A DNA stretch of 64,000 nucleotides from Leguminivora glycinivorella. Taxonomy: Eukaryota > Arthropoda > Insecta > Lepidoptera > Tortricidae. Positions 47,814-60,170 of the stretch are shown in pieces (positions within the stretch are counted from its first letter, which is position 1; every line of letters starts with the position of its first letter). Location of the stretch: NCBI RefSeq assembly GCF_023078275.1, contig NC_062977.1, forward strand, positions 19,700,585 to 19,764,584. The letters are read 5' to 3'. The notes beneath the pieces were generated by a model that saw only the letters and a program-made list of their open reading frames with translations, did no database searches and was not told the origin of the DNA. A program made the translations under genes and the position numbers.

Positions 47814-50623
47814 TATGTTTCAAGTGTAACAGGCGAGGACATTTCGCCAGATGTTGTAGATCTACAGGATTTGTGAACCATACGATGCATGAGTTATGTC
47901 AATCGGCGGAGGATGTGAGCGAAGAGGAGGAATTTATGATAAGAGGAATTGAAGTTGGGAGCGTGGACAGTAAGGGCTGGTACGAGTGGATAGTGGTAAA
48001 CGGAGCGAAAGTGCAGTTTAAATTGGACTGTGGTGCGGACGTCACGGTTATATCTATAGACAATTATGTGGCTGCCGGATTTGATAAACGGTTATTATGT
48101 AAGTCGAGCTCAATATTGAAAGAGGTTAGTAAGCATATTTTACCAGTTGTAGGTTGTTTTGAAGCAGATTTGAGTTTTAATGATGTTACAATTAAAGAGA
48201 CAATATATGTACTAGATATTGAGTGTGGCAATTTGTTATCTCGAGATGCTTGCGTACAATTAAAGTTGATACAGCGTGTTCATAATATTAATGAGAATTG
48301 TTTAAGTAAAATGATTACGTTGCATAAACACATTTTTGAGGGGATTGGCCAGTTACCGGGGTTGCATAAATTAACGATTGATGACACTGTGCCACCTGTT
48401 GTTAGGGGTTGTCGGAAAATACCAATTAAATTACGGCCTAAACTACAGGAGGAGTTGCAAAGGCTTCAGAATTTAAATATAATCGTACCGGTTACTGAAC
48501 CCACTGACTGGGTCTCGAATATTGTAATAGTAGAAAAAGCTGATGGAAACATTCGATTATGCCTAGATCCTCAACATTTAAATAAGGCAATAAAGAGAAG
48601 CCATTTCCAACTCCCCACTCTTGATGAAATTACGGCTAATATCTCGGGTGCCATGTACTTCTCAGTCTTAGATGCGAGCAAGGGGTTCTATATGTGTGTA
48701 TTAGATGAACCTAGCTCAAAACTGTGCACATTTGCGACCCCTTTTGGGCGTTTTCGCTTCCTTAGGTTACCGTTCGGGATAAATTGCGCGTCAGAGGTAT
48801 TTCATAGTATAATGTACAAACTATTTTCAAGACAGGGAGTAGAGGTGTTTATTGACGATATATTAGTTCATGGTAAAACGCGAGAGGAGCACGACCAGAG
48901 ATTGGGGGAGGTAATGCGGATAGCGGCCGAGTTTGGGGTAAAGTTTAATAAAAATAAGTGTGTGTTTGCTCAGGAAACTGTCAAGTTTTTGGGTCACATA
49001 CTAGATAGAAATGGAATTCGGATTGATCCAGACAGGATTAAATGTATAGAGAATATGACCATTCCGGAAGATAAAAAAGGGTTAGAACGGTTTATAGGTA
49101 TGACTAACTATGTGTCTCGTTTTATTCATAATTATGCAGATAAGGTGGAGCCGTTGAGGGAGCTATTGAAAAAGGACGTAAGTTTCGAGTGGCATGAGGC
49201 GCACACTCGAGCATTCGATGATCTGAAGCGGCAGCTGGCGCAGGCGCCCACACTGAGGTACTACTCGCCCAACGAGCCGGTGACGGTGTCGGTGGACGCG
49301 AGCTCGCGCGGGCTGGGCGCGGTGCTGCTGCAGGCCGGCCGGCCCGTGGCCTACGCCGCGCGCACGCTCACGCCCACCGAGTCCAGGTGGGCTCAGATAG
49401 AGAAGGAGCTCCTCGCCATCCTGTTTGGCTGCAGTAAGTTTCATCAGTTTATTTATGGACACTCTCAAGTGACGGTGGAGACAGATCATAAGCCATTGGA
49501 GGCTATTTTCAAAAAACCGCTGAATGAAACACCGATAAGACTACAACGGATGCTACTTAAATTGCAAATATATTCCTTAAATATTTGTTATGTACCAGGG
49601 CGACTGATGTACGTAGCCGACACGTTGTCAAGGGCGACCAGGGATTTAGGAGGCAAGTGCGATCAGCGAATACAAGAACAGGTAAGTTTACACATAAATA
49701 CTCTGGTGACTAATCTACCATTTAGTAGCAATAAAATGCAAGCGATTCGAGAGGCTACGAGGATCGACCAGAGTTTATGCGAAGTAATGGACCTTTACAG
49801 AAAGGGATGGCCGCATACTAAAAGCCAGGTAACCGAGAAAGCTAAGTCGTACTGGGAAGTTAGAGATGAGATTCATGTCGTGGAGGACGTAGTGTTTCGG
49901 AACGACTTGGTGATCATCCCTAACAGTTTACGGGCCGAAATGATCAATAAGGTACATGAGGGTCACCTCGGCATCGAGAAGTGCAAGAGGCGAGCGCGCG
50001 ACGTGATGTGGTGGCCGGGCATGGCGGCCGCAGTGGAGCGCGCGGTGCGCGAGTGCGAGGCGTGCGCTCAGCGCCGCGCCGCGCCGCCGCGCGAGCCGCT
50101 CGCGCCGCACGCCGTGCCTGACAGGCCTTGGCAGGTGCTCGCTACTGATATTTTTCAGGTAAAGGACAAACACTATTTGCTAGTGGTTGACTATTACTCA
50201 AAGTATGTGGAAGTGGCCACTTTAGTAGATTTGAGAAGTGCGACAGTGATAGGTATTTTGAAACCTATGTTTGCGCGTCATGGGATACCGCAAAGATTAG
50301 TATCAGATAACGGTTGTCAATTCGTGTCGCAAGAGTTTAGAGACTTTGCTAAAGATTGGGATTTTGAACAGGTCACTAGTTCGCCACATTATCCGCGTTC
50401 GAACGGCTTTTCGGAACGAAATGTGCAAACGGTAAAGAATATGATTATAAAATCACAAGAGACTAAAACTGATTTTTACGTGGCACTGTTGAATTTTCGC
50501 AACACACCAATATCGGGAGAGAAATACTCACCTGCTCAGTTATTGTTCGGTAGAAGATTAAACACAAAGTTACCAATAAAAAGTTGCTTATTAAACCCTA
50601 AAACTCCCTTAAAAAAGAAATAA
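47760..50623 (+). CDS. pol: Gypsy zinc knuckles and Pol (PR-RT-RH-IN)
   Basis: Residue numbers count from 47804. A variant knuckle (C-x2-C-x3-H-x4-C) lies just upstream of that point, and a standard CX2CX4HX4C knuckle is at residues 5-18. Protease active site DCGAD (75-79; the family usually has D-T/S-G). Reverse transcriptase FIDD at 349-352. RNase H starts near D498 (VDASSRGLG). Integrase HHCC begins at H718 (HEGHLGIEKCK). Catalytic triad D782, D835 and E871, spaced D,D35E. The frame stops at 50621-50623, before the integrase C-terminus. Confidence 0.92.
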
Positions 50624-51066
50624 CAATCAGTCGCAATATTAAAAATGATAAAATGTGTCAATATTACAATAGAGGAACTAGGGCATTAAAGCCACTAAAG
50701 GATAATGAGCAGGTGCGTATTCGAGACCCGGCCGAGATAAACGGCAGAGGGCGCTGGGTGCGCGCGCAGGTGGAGCGCGCCGCCGCCGAGCCGCGCTCCT
50801 ACTGGGTACGCACGCCGGACGGCCGCCGCTACCGCCGCAACAGGCAGCAGATCATACCGGCGGCGCCGGCGCCGCCGGCTGGTACTATTGCCAATAGTAC
50901 CAGCTCAGGGACTAATATACCTAAATACTATGATGACTTGGAGGAGTGTGGCGGAGGTCAACCGCTGGGTCCACAGAGTTCACAAGGACCCCAGGATACA
51001 GCTCAACATACCACTTTCCGCTACACTCGTTCAGGCCGGCGAGTACGTACGCCGGAAAGGTTTTAA
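50624..51066 (+). CDS. Gypsy integrase C-terminal part, in a shifted frame
   Basis: Continues Pol in the other frame after a change in the A-rich run at about 50611-50620. The frame includes NEQVRIRDP, then a GC-rich stretch with RSYWVRTPDGRRYRRNRQQ, typical of the GPY/F-type integrase tail, and ends RSGRRVRTPERF at 51066. The start given is nominal, since this part has no start codon of its own. Confidence 0.75.
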
Positions 51067-51546
51067 TTGTATAATAGGTACACATACTAAAACCTATCGT
51101 AAGTAATTAATGTAAGCAATTATAGAATAATATTTTACACTCACGTAAACCTATTGACTAGTATATAAGGATGCATATAATAAGTAATTTCTTGCTTATC
51201 TTCAGCGCACTTTAGCTAATTATGTTTGTAATGAACTCTAATCCGATGTAATAACGTTAGCAATAGTTTGTCGCCGCATGTTAATGTTGATAAGTAGGTA
51301 ATGTTTGATATGTCTGCTTTATATGTAAGTATGTACTGGGTAGTAGTGACTTGTTGTTATAATGATTGTTAAGTAAATAGGCATCATTCAACTTAGGTTA
51401 AGAAAATAGGCATAATAAACTTAAGATTTAAATGTAAAAAAGGTTTCGCACGGTTTTATACATTTATTAAGATAACGCTGTACTTTAAATTTGTGTAAGC
51501 AATTTAACAGTGATTTATTTCGGGTGCTTATTTATAAGGGGGAAGA

Positions 51547-51687
51547 TGTTGTATATATATTGAATACCTATCATAATTGTACATGTGGGTAGTCAAGTAA
51601 AGTGGGGTAGGCTCGATATAAAAATAAATCAGTCTTGATCTAGCTATCTCCGTGGTTTTACTTAGATCCCTAATTCCGAATACTACA
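51547..51687 (+). repeat. 3' LTR of the Gypsy element
   Basis: 141 bp, same text as the 5' LTR, preceded by the polypurine tract and followed by gtgcg. Confidence 0.92.
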
Positions 51688-52084
51688 GTGCGATCGGGGG
51701 CTAGATTATGCGTTATCTCTTCTGTGTAAAAGAGTAAATACCCGGAAGATAAGAATCGAGACACCTGTCGTGCCAATACGTCTTATAACTTTCTTTTAGA
51801 TCGTGTATTTATTAGGACTTTATTGGGAAACATTGGATTGATAATCGAAAAAGCCCTGCTTTGATACAAAATTCTTTCACACTCCTCTCGCCGTGTTCCA
51901 TTTAACGAAATTTAAATTTTCTCGAAAGTTACAAAGTGCGAGTTGCGACCTATTTGCGTTAACAGGGCAAATCTGCCCTCTATTATACTATGCCGCATTT
52001 CATTGTGCCAATTCAGTAACGTAAACAACCACCGGCTTATGTATGAGGTGTGATATTTGAATTTATAACCTTCGGATGTAGACT

Positions 52085-52203
52085 TTGCTAGCTTTTGCAA
52101 ATACGGCAACGCACCTCCAACACCTCTGGTGTCCATGGGCGGCGGTGATCGCTTACCATCAGGCGACCTGTCTGCTCGTTTGCCTCCTATCCCATAAAAA
52201 AAA
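52085..52203 (+). repeat. LINE-derived 3' tail with A run
   Basis: acggcaacgcacctccaaca then gtccatgggcggcggtgatc and gcttaccatcaggcgacctg, ending in cccataaaaaaaa. Same family as 6175-6265 in the other orientation. Confidence 0.6.
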
Positions 52204-52209
52204 CGTTTA

Positions 52210-52370
52210 TGTACAGTTAACCAATTGGAACCCTAGGCCACTCTACACCCATGTCAAAATGACAAGCAGTAAGAGATTTCTTACAATCTAATTAAATTAA
52301 AATAACGTCACTATGACATAGTTCTACAGTGGCGTAGGGTTCCAATTGGTTGACTCTACATACTGTTTCG
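52210..52370. mobile_element. MITE with tgtacagttaaccaattgga ends
   Basis: Left tgtacagttaaccaattgga then accctaggccact; right agtggcgtagggttccaatt then ggttgactctaca. 161 bp. Confidence 0.75.
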
Positions 52371-54359
52371 TTGTTAAATTCGTCGATAAGCAATCACTAT
52401 ATATTATCGTGTATTATGTGTAACGTATGAATAGTATCGCGTTGGCACTGTTTCTCCATTGATGAATTTTGTAGTTCTGTATGTCAGTGAACACAACGAT
52501 AAACTGACAAGTAACTGACGTTACTAGACAATTTGTCAGTTGTCACGTAAACAAGACTTTACTCCCTACAAAGAGGTCGTTAGAAATAATGTTACCTTGC
52601 AAAATGGAATAATTCATAAGTAGGTACTATGTACGTCAAAACTCTATTTGGCTGATATTTTATCTCTTCAAGAGAAGAATATTTGTGTGCTATACGATAA
52701 GATTTATATTTCTTTCCGCATATTCAATATGACCAATTAAAATGACGTTTTTATTTGTCCTTTGACATTAAAGTACCCTTATATGTCATAGTACCTACTT
52801 AATTACCAGAACGTGTTTGGTTTGATTTAAAGCACTTCTCTCTCATGAAATAATAAGTCCCTTCAAATTAAGACCCTCGGGCATGACTTCAGTACAAGGC
52901 GGTTTAAATTTAAGGAAATACAATTAAAATTCGTTTCATTTGCTCACCGGCTTTCCTAAATTACCTTCTGCATGGAGGGTAGTGGGAGGCACACCCCAAG
53001 GGGAGTCGCAGCCATAATTTTTGTTCCCAGTCACATTCGAGGGCGCGGTCCCCGGCTTCCGACGCTTCGGATTTCTTGCTCGGTCTAAACTTATATCAAA
53101 GACGATACTAGGTTTGCTAAAACTCAAACTAATCAGGTCCTTTAATTATATACGCTCTCGTCCTACTTACTGTACATAATTAGCCTAAATTATAACGCGG
53201 CCGAGTTTAAACGTTCTCGTGTACTTGTGACGGCAATGGGCTAGGTTAACTACAGGAAACACCCTGAAATAGGCAACTAATAGACTCCCAGCCACGTCGC
53301 TGATTGAATCTTAAACTAGGTTACTTTACTCTTTTTGTGTAGGAAAGAAAATATAGACATACAAATCTGCTAACAGTAATATATAGCGACAGCAGTAATA
53401 TAATGACCCATATAAAGCTTTATAACTACACGCTTTACATTATTTTCTTCAACGAATAGGTACTTACATCTCACAGCGATTTGATGGCTTCTCGATAGCG
53501 CACTGCGGTCTACAGTCGTGAGTCTAACGATGAGGATATACTTTGACGTCCTATCAAATAACTATTCAAAAATAAAAGTGGCCGTAATGCTGAATAAGTA
53601 TGCAAGCCAGTCATAACGCGAAACCCGGCTGACCTTGCCACTACAATGCTACGTGTCAAGGAAATCTTCGCCAGAGTATTGAAAATTGTATAATACTCGT
53701 TTGTCAGTGGCTTCATCATGGGCACCCTAGTGGGCAACAAGTTTGCTAACTAAACGAAAGCGAACAAATTAAGGTTAAACATATCTAGCCGCTAAAGACA
53801 CGATACATGATAAGATAAAATACATATAATGACAAGACAGGTGTTCCTAACCAATGTTCTAACAATTTTGTGATAGCAAAAAAAAATAGGCTGTAAAGTA
53901 AATGCTTCCGGCTACCGTTATTCCCCGTTTAAGTTAGAAGAATAAACCCCAAAGGCGAAAGCAGGCAAGATGAAACATTTTCGCCTCTGCACCAAGAATT
54001 TCCCCGCCCCAAAATGAGGTACCTATACGCCGCTACGGTACATTTTATCGCGTCAAAAAAAGTATACTTAGTTACCATACAATTTCCTGCTTTGTAAACC
54101 TGTATAAATTTATATAGTTAACCCGAAGAAGTAGTCACACCTTCATTGCCTGCAATAACATTTCGGTGTCGGCAAAAATCCGGTTTCGATCGGGCACTAT
54201 TTAGGGACACCCTTGACCTAATGACCATCACAGATGATACTGATTAAGACGAAAGACGCAATGGCGCTCTCATATAATTTAATAAAATATGAGCGTAATC
54301 TCTTATTAGACTTCTATTACGTCCGCGTGGGCGACCTTTACTATCGTGAATTACAAATA

Positions 54360-55667
54360 CGAGGGCTGATTGAAAAGTTCGCGGCTTAAGTATGAAATCA
54401 AAACCAAAGTTTTTTTATAATATTTTTATTTCTCTACGTAGTCCCCGTTAAGGTCTTTGCACTTATTCCATCTGGATTCCAAAGCCATTATACCACTTTT
54501 AAAAAAAAAATCCTCCAGGCCTTCAAAATAGGTATCCACTTCAGCTTGGACCTCGTCGTTGGTCAAAAATTTCTTACCAGCCATGTGTTTTTTTTAAGTT
54601 TGGAAATAAATGGAAGTCCGATGGTGCCAAATAGGGTGAATAAGGCAGATGCGGCAATAATTCAAACCCGCAATTATGAATTTCTGCCATTGACTTTAGT
54701 GACGTATGCACGCGTGCATTGTCCTGGTGGAAAAGAACTTTCTTTGTCAGCACTCCAGGTCTTTTTACTTTCAAAGTCGACGTAAAAGTCGACGTAATCG
54801 ACGTAAAAGTTCGCAGTAATAGTCCGAGTTTATAGTCGTACCTTTTTGGAGATAGTCAACCATTATTACACCCTTTGCGTCCCAGAACACTGATGCCATA
54901 ACTTTATTTGCCGACAAAATGGCCTTTGCCTTTTTGGGTGGCGGAGATCCAGCACGAACCCACTGTTTTGATTGCTGTTTAGTCTCGGGCGTATAGTGGT
55001 AGACCCATGTCTCATCCATAGTAACATATCTGTCCAAAAAGTCTTGAGGGTCTGCTTCATACAGGTCTAGACAGTCGCGTGAAATTGTTAGACGAGTGAT
55101 TTTTTGTTCCACTGAAAGGAGCTTTGGAACCCATCTCGCCGACACCTTGGAAAACCCTAATTCGTTAACTATAATGTTTTGAGTTTTTTCATAGGAGATG
55201 CCTATGATGTCGGCTATTTCTCTCACTTTTAACCGTCGGTCTTGGATTACCATTTTGCATACAGTTGCCACATTATTTGGATTGGTCGCAGTAGGTGGCC
55301 TCCCGGAGCGAGGGTCATCTGCGATACTGACTCGTCCCCGCTTGAATTCAGCTGCCCACTTTTTTACCATCGTATATGATGGACCGGATTGCCCTAATGT
55401 ACACTGCATATCTTCATAAATTTGTTTCGCAGTCAATCCTTTTTTATGAAGATATTTAATTACATCACGTTGCTCCAAATTGTCCATTGTGAAAAAACTG
55501 CTTACACGTATTTTTAAATGAGAGGAAAAACTTATTTTAAAATATTGCATTTAATTAAAATTTCGCGGGATGACAACTAAATAATGACAGTTCAAAATGA
55601 CGGCAGAAAAAAGAAACTAAGTTTTTTTTTTTAATGGTCAGGCCGCGAACTTTCCAATCAGCCCTCG
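54360..55667 (-). mobile_element. mariner transposon, full length, transposase broken
   Basis: 1308 bp bounded by inverted repeats: cgagggctgattgaaaagtt then cgcggc on the left, gccgcgaactttccaatcag then ccctcg on the right, each side next to TA (54358-54359, 55668-55669). Size, TA target and ends are classic mariner. Confidence 0.92.
54574..55550 (-). pseudogene. mariner transposase (D,D34D), frame broken
   Basis: Minus-strand frame from 55550 (first methionine upstream of MDNLEQRDVIKYLHKKG) includes a paired helix-turn-helix region (residues about 20-120) and the first catalytic aspartate in YVTMDETWVYHY. It ends at 54771 in a run of L-R-R-L. The second frame, 54774-54574, holds VLFHQDNARVH and YSPYLAPSDFHLF, giving the second and third aspartates exactly 34 residues apart. 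The break coincides with short repeats of acgtcga (54778-54810), an apparent local duplication. YSPY replaces the usual YSPD. Confidence 0.9.
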
Positions 55668-55669
55668 TA

Positions 55670-58176
55670 TCAACACATGAAGGTAAACTTGACTTGTGAT
55701 GTGAGATCTTTTCACTCGGTGTTAATTACATTTAAAACGTTTTAAAATGTAAATATGTAAAATGTTAAATTTGGGCGAATTAATGGGATAGTGGGGCACT
55801 ATAAAATAGCGCTAGATGAAAGTCAGAGCACGATCCGCAGTGTATAGTATAATATATATATAATATGTGTTTAGCGCGGTTTTCGCAGAATGAACCCTAT
55901 GACCTTTCTTTACTGTTCTCGATTGTCACAGAACTTTCGAGAATCCCTTCCAAGTTGTCCCATCCACTTTTCCCTCGACTACAAAGTGTACCTATTATTG
56001 TACTCGTATATATCGATCACGTGGCCGCACGTTGTCTCCGTGCGTCAGTCGGGGACCGCACACAGCGCCCTGGTCCCTGGTGTCCTGTCCTTCCGTCCTT
56101 CGGTTCGACCATCTATTACTTTCTGATTATATAGGTTGGCATGTAAGAATTATTCAAACTGAAAAAAGCACAATCATATTTCATTGAATTTCAGTTTTCA
56201 GTTTCAATTTTCTAAAATTAACTATTCCAACTTCCTAACTAACGACTTCCAGTTACTTTAGATTAAATTGTTCTTCTTCCTACACTTTTATAATAAATTT
56301 GACATTCACGAGTTACATATATGCAAACCCTGAACAATGCGTGTAAACAACTCGTGCGTTAAATTTCTCGAACTGAACAACACCGATTGCGCATTTTCCT
56401 CCCTAGTTGCATTTTGACGTGCATCTCAATCCAAGGTCTCCCCATGCATTATGCATTGACATTTCAGTAAACACCATTTGCCAACGCTGCTGTAAATAGG
56501 TCGCGTAACAACCGCTAAAAACTTGAACTTTGCCACTAACCACATTGTTTAATGTTTCTGTATAATCAGTTTCATTTGAAATTTAAATGCTAATAAACAG
56601 ATACGGCCTTGAGTTTGGCAGCTAACTGAGGAAACGAATTCGGAGAATTTAGGAAGAGACCGGGTCAAAAACGCTCTATTTTGTGTAATATTTGTTTTTT
56701 ATATTTCGTTTTCCGTATAATAGGTATAATATCGTCCTTAGACCCAGAGTAATAATTATGCTATTGAATTTGAAACCTTTTATTTTATTATCTGATATAT
56801 AATGGCTGTTTGATCCGACATCTACATATATTTATGCGGATAGTTTATGCGGACAATGCAAAATGACGTGTTTCAATTACCGATTTGTGTCAAAAATATT
56901 CTACGTTGTCTGTCTGTTTTGTCCCACATGTTCACGTAGGTATTGTAGGTACATATACTTGATATAACTCGTATATCTACGAGTACGTCATAGACAAGAC
57001 AAGAGGGCATAGCTAGTGTGACATAGTCTATCGCGACGCGACCGTGCTGAGGGCGTCAGAATCTAAAACAAAATTGTCTGTCTCGAGTGTGTTCAATATT
57101 CCATTCTTTTTTGTCATACTCTACGTAACATACATTGCTACCGATTTTTATAGTAGTACACGCAAAGATCGTAATCTCTGGAGAAAGTGAACAGGAAACG
57201 CGGTCCATGATCGTGCCGCACCGGTTTCCCAATTTACGTGTTTTGTAATCGCCGAGCGTGACCATTGACTGCTCGTGCTGTTGTCATCATTATCTTACTA
57301 TGTGTAATTGTAGCGCATAGGTAATTATAATATCAATGTCTCTGTTTTATTAAAGGTTGACCGATTGAGAATGCCTTAAAGTTTGCAGTTTGTCATTTAA
57401 GGTAGGTATTCTTTTTAACCGACTTCAAAAAAGGAGGAGGTTCTCAATTCGACTGATTTTTTTTTAATGCAATAATTATGAATATATGAAACTCGCTACG
57501 AAAAACAATATTAATAATCGTGAGAGTTAAAAAAAACTACAATTGCGTTACCCCTCAGCCTCACTAAATCTATGGTCTCCATACCACTCTACGTACGATC
57601 TCGCATTTCATGAGAATTTATTTTATCGATTGTAGTGATTTTACAATAAAATCGGTCAAGATGATACCTAATAGGCACGTACTTATAAATTCCTCAAGAT
57701 GCTAATTGCTATTTGTACTTGGGAAAATCGAAACAAAGAATCGCGTGTTGCCATAATTGAATATTAGATTTTAACGGTATAGACATCATAAAAATTAAAA
57801 AGTCTAGTCTCGTAATATGGGTTTTTACTACAGCAACTAGTAATTTTATTTTTATTTTATTATAACAACCGTCTTGTGAATTTTATAGAGTAGCTAAAAG
57901 TTCAGGCTTACAAATAGGCGTAAAAACTATGAACCTGTCAGGTTTTATGTAAAATAAGCAATCTTCAAAAATTATCAATCATTCTTAAATTGAGCAAGTT
58001 GCTCAATAATAAATAAGTTGCTATTGCTAGTAACAATATGAAGCTAGAATATTGTAAATGTTGTCCTAAACATTCATTTAAACTTTCATAATTTTTACAC
58101 TATTTAAAATCAGACCAAATACATATTGAAAGATCAGTCGGAGGTTGGTGTTTAAAATTTTAAAACATGGTAACAT
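55670..58176. other. nemo intron 1, after mariner
   Basis: Mostly AT-rich unassigned sequence. A diverged retroposon 3' end (aaaggttgaccgattgagaa) is at 57353-57420, next to aaccgacttcaaaaaaggag then gaggttctcaattcgactg (57418-57457), a phrase common in insect repeats. Confidence 0.45.
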
Positions 58177-58205
58177 ACGCGATTAAGTCCCGTATGCAAT
58201 TTTTA

Positions 58206-58283
58206 AAATGTTTATTTATTTATTTATTTAAACTTTATTGCACAAAAGAACAACTTAATGTACAAAAGGCGAACTTAATGCCA
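58206..58283 (-). repeat. LINE/SINE 3' end, inverted copy
   Basis: tttatttatttatttattta then aactttattgcacaaaagaa and ggcgaacttaatgccat: complement of 4821-4914. Confidence 0.7.
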
Positions 58284-58322
58284 TGCCTTGAAATGTTGTC
58301 CTAAGTGACCGGCCACACCAGA

Positions 58323-58584
58323 GCGTCGCGTGTCTCGGGGCGCGCAACGGGCGTCCGCGCCACGCCGCTTCAGTGTAATTCAAAAAACGCCTCCTCAGTA
58401 CATTTTGTATAGGAAAGACGTAAGACGCGCCCCAGGTGGCGTGGCGGCGGCGGGGCGCGCGCCGCGCCGCTTGGCGGCGCGCCTTACGTCCTTCCTATAC
58501 AAAATGTACTGAGGAGACGCTTTTTGAATTACACTCAGGTGGCGTGGCGCGGACGCCCTTTGCGCGCCCCGAGACACGCGACGC
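58323..58584. mobile_element. GC-rich foldback MITE, arms of about 115-120 bp
   Basis: Left arm gcgtcgcgtgtctcggggcg then cgtccgcgccacgccgc and tcagtacattttgtatagga. The right arm is nearly its full complement, ending cgagacacgcgacgc. Loop near 58440-58470 is almost pure GC. Stands out from AT-rich surroundings. The two-strand open frames here are a by-product of the palindrome. Confidence 0.8.
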
Positions 58585-58589
58585 ATAAG

Positions 58590-60170
58590 TGGGAACGCTG
58601 CCTAATTCTTGCATTAAAAATCTCTATACACAATATGAAAAATGCAAATATGTTGATAACATTCACCCAGCCACGCACCAACATTTTAAATTCTTTTGGT
58701 TAACGACTACTCGCTTTGTATGCAAGCGGCGTGACCCACGTTTCCGTTTTCGGGTCCATGTGAAAACGTTTACACAATGTCAAATTGCCTACCTGCCGTT
58801 GCAAAATACGGCCTTCCTGCCCGCTCTGCGCCCATTGTCGCTGGGGTGATACACGAATAACTGTAATCTCAATGAACACCTGCATTACATTCAGTAGAGG
58901 TTATTTATCAGCAACTTTAAAAAATATTCACGGCGAGCTTAATTCGATCAGTTCCGGTGTGCAAAAATGGCGCGGCGTTCACCAAAATTCAATAAAATGA
59001 TAGCGCTATCTGACAAAATGCATGCACATGATGTATGAGCGATGTAATAGAATATTGCGGCTTCAAATTTGGTTACTGAAACTGTAATATCGCTTTTTGT
59101 GTAACGTTTACTAATACCGTACATCCTCTCGTATTTAACATCGTTTCTAAATAACAACCAACACTCTTTCATTACTATAATAAACCGTACTTAGTTGCTA
59201 TTCAGAACAAACGAACGGACCGGAACCTCTTGACCGTAGCTTTGCTCAAATATGGTGTGACATCACGGACATTTCATCCAATTATAGTCATTGGGCCATC
59301 GACCTACATTGCGGACCGTGTGGGTACGGGATCATAACCGCAGCATGTAATCCCACGAGGGTGGGGTTTGAGGATTGTGTTACTAATATATTTCGTTACA
59401 CGGCCTCTTGTAACGGTAAAGGAGACCGGCAATCTGTGCGGTACTTTTCAATCATCTTGCAGTCCAGAGGTGCCGCCATTCTCGAAAGAACTAAAATTGT
59501 TGTCTATAATCTACCACTATTAGTTACTTTTAGTATACCCGTGGTTCACCGATATTTGTCTCACTTAGTAGAACTACCAGTTGAAAAGTAATAACAAGAA
59601 TAAATGAAAACTGTGCAGGTTAGGAAAGTGGCTGACGTGTTCTTTTAGCTAGTTAATGTAGGTATACCTACATGTTCTGAATATACACAGGTATTTATTG
59701 TATGTATATGAACAATTGATTACCCCACACCACCCTTCGCCCTCGAAACTTTACATTGTATTCGTGCAAAAATTTAGTATGCATCCTATCAATCCCCGCA
59801 AAACGTGACGAATACACGCCACACACGGAACCGTGAGCTGAATGCCACAACTATATGCATGCTTCGTATGATTTTACGGCGCCTAACGCCCGCAATGTGA
59901 CACAGCTATTGACGGCGAGGCGCCATGTATTCCGTAACTTGCAGATAAAGTTCGCGGACTCTTCAACTTACATTAGAGAAGGACAGAAAGACCGAAATAC
60001 GAGTCGGACTGCGAAACCGATGCGAATCGTCGACGAACACAGGAAACTCTCTAGAACTCTTGAGATCCGAGCTTTGCACTGATTGAATATTCCGAACGTG
60101 ACACTGCTCTCTTTCCTGAGCTAGGCTATCTATAAAACTACCAATTCTTGGGTTTTTCTTTAAGGTGCAC
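58590..60170. other. nemo intron 1, unassigned stretch
   Basis: No feature recognised. Several short open frames (for example 59361-59591 and 59855-60082) do not resemble known proteins and have no splice or composition support. Confidence 0.4.

Larger units (their letters stand above)
46835..51687 (+). mobile_element. Ty3/Gypsy LTR retrotransposon, near full length
   Basis: Two 141-bp LTRs (46835-46975 and 51547-51687) that look identical by eye, each starting TGTTG and ending CTACA. They are flanked by the 5-bp target duplication gtgcg (46830-46834 and 51688-51692). A primer-binding site tggtgtcag follows the first LTR directly; it fits the 3' end of a tRNA-Leu. A polypurine tract aagggggaaga (51536-51546) precedes the second LTR. 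Gag, then protease, reverse transcriptase, RNase H and integrase are in Ty3/Gypsy order; there is no envelope frame. Identical LTRs point to a recent insertion. Two frame changes (before the zinc knuckles and near the integrase C-terminus) mean this copy is probably not autonomous unless they are assembly errors. Clade not fixed; a Mdg3/Mag-like group is possible. Confidence 0.92.
51693..54357. other. nemo intron 1, between Gypsy and mariner
   Basis: Contains a LINE-derived tail (52085-52203) and a MITE (52210-52370). The remainder, including a minus open frame at 52936-53127 in slightly GC-richer sequence, has nothing I can assign. Confidence 0.45.

Noticed and set aside
47486..47890. Minus-strand open frames opposite Gag/Pol GC blocks, including 49163-49489 and 49928-50173
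   Set aside because: Mirror frames of GC-rich coding sequence on the plus strand; no independent evidence.
46835..51687. Gypsy element considered as an endogenous retrovirus (errantivirus)
   Set aside because: No envelope-type frame between integrase and the 3' LTR, only about 480 bp of AT-rich non-coding sequence.
52936..53127. Minus frame in a GC-richer block that looked like a candidate exon
   Set aside because: No splice sites in phase and no family match that I can recall; left unassigned.
58330..58586. Two nearly identical peptides read from both strands
   Set aside because: Explained fully by the palindrome at 58323-58584.
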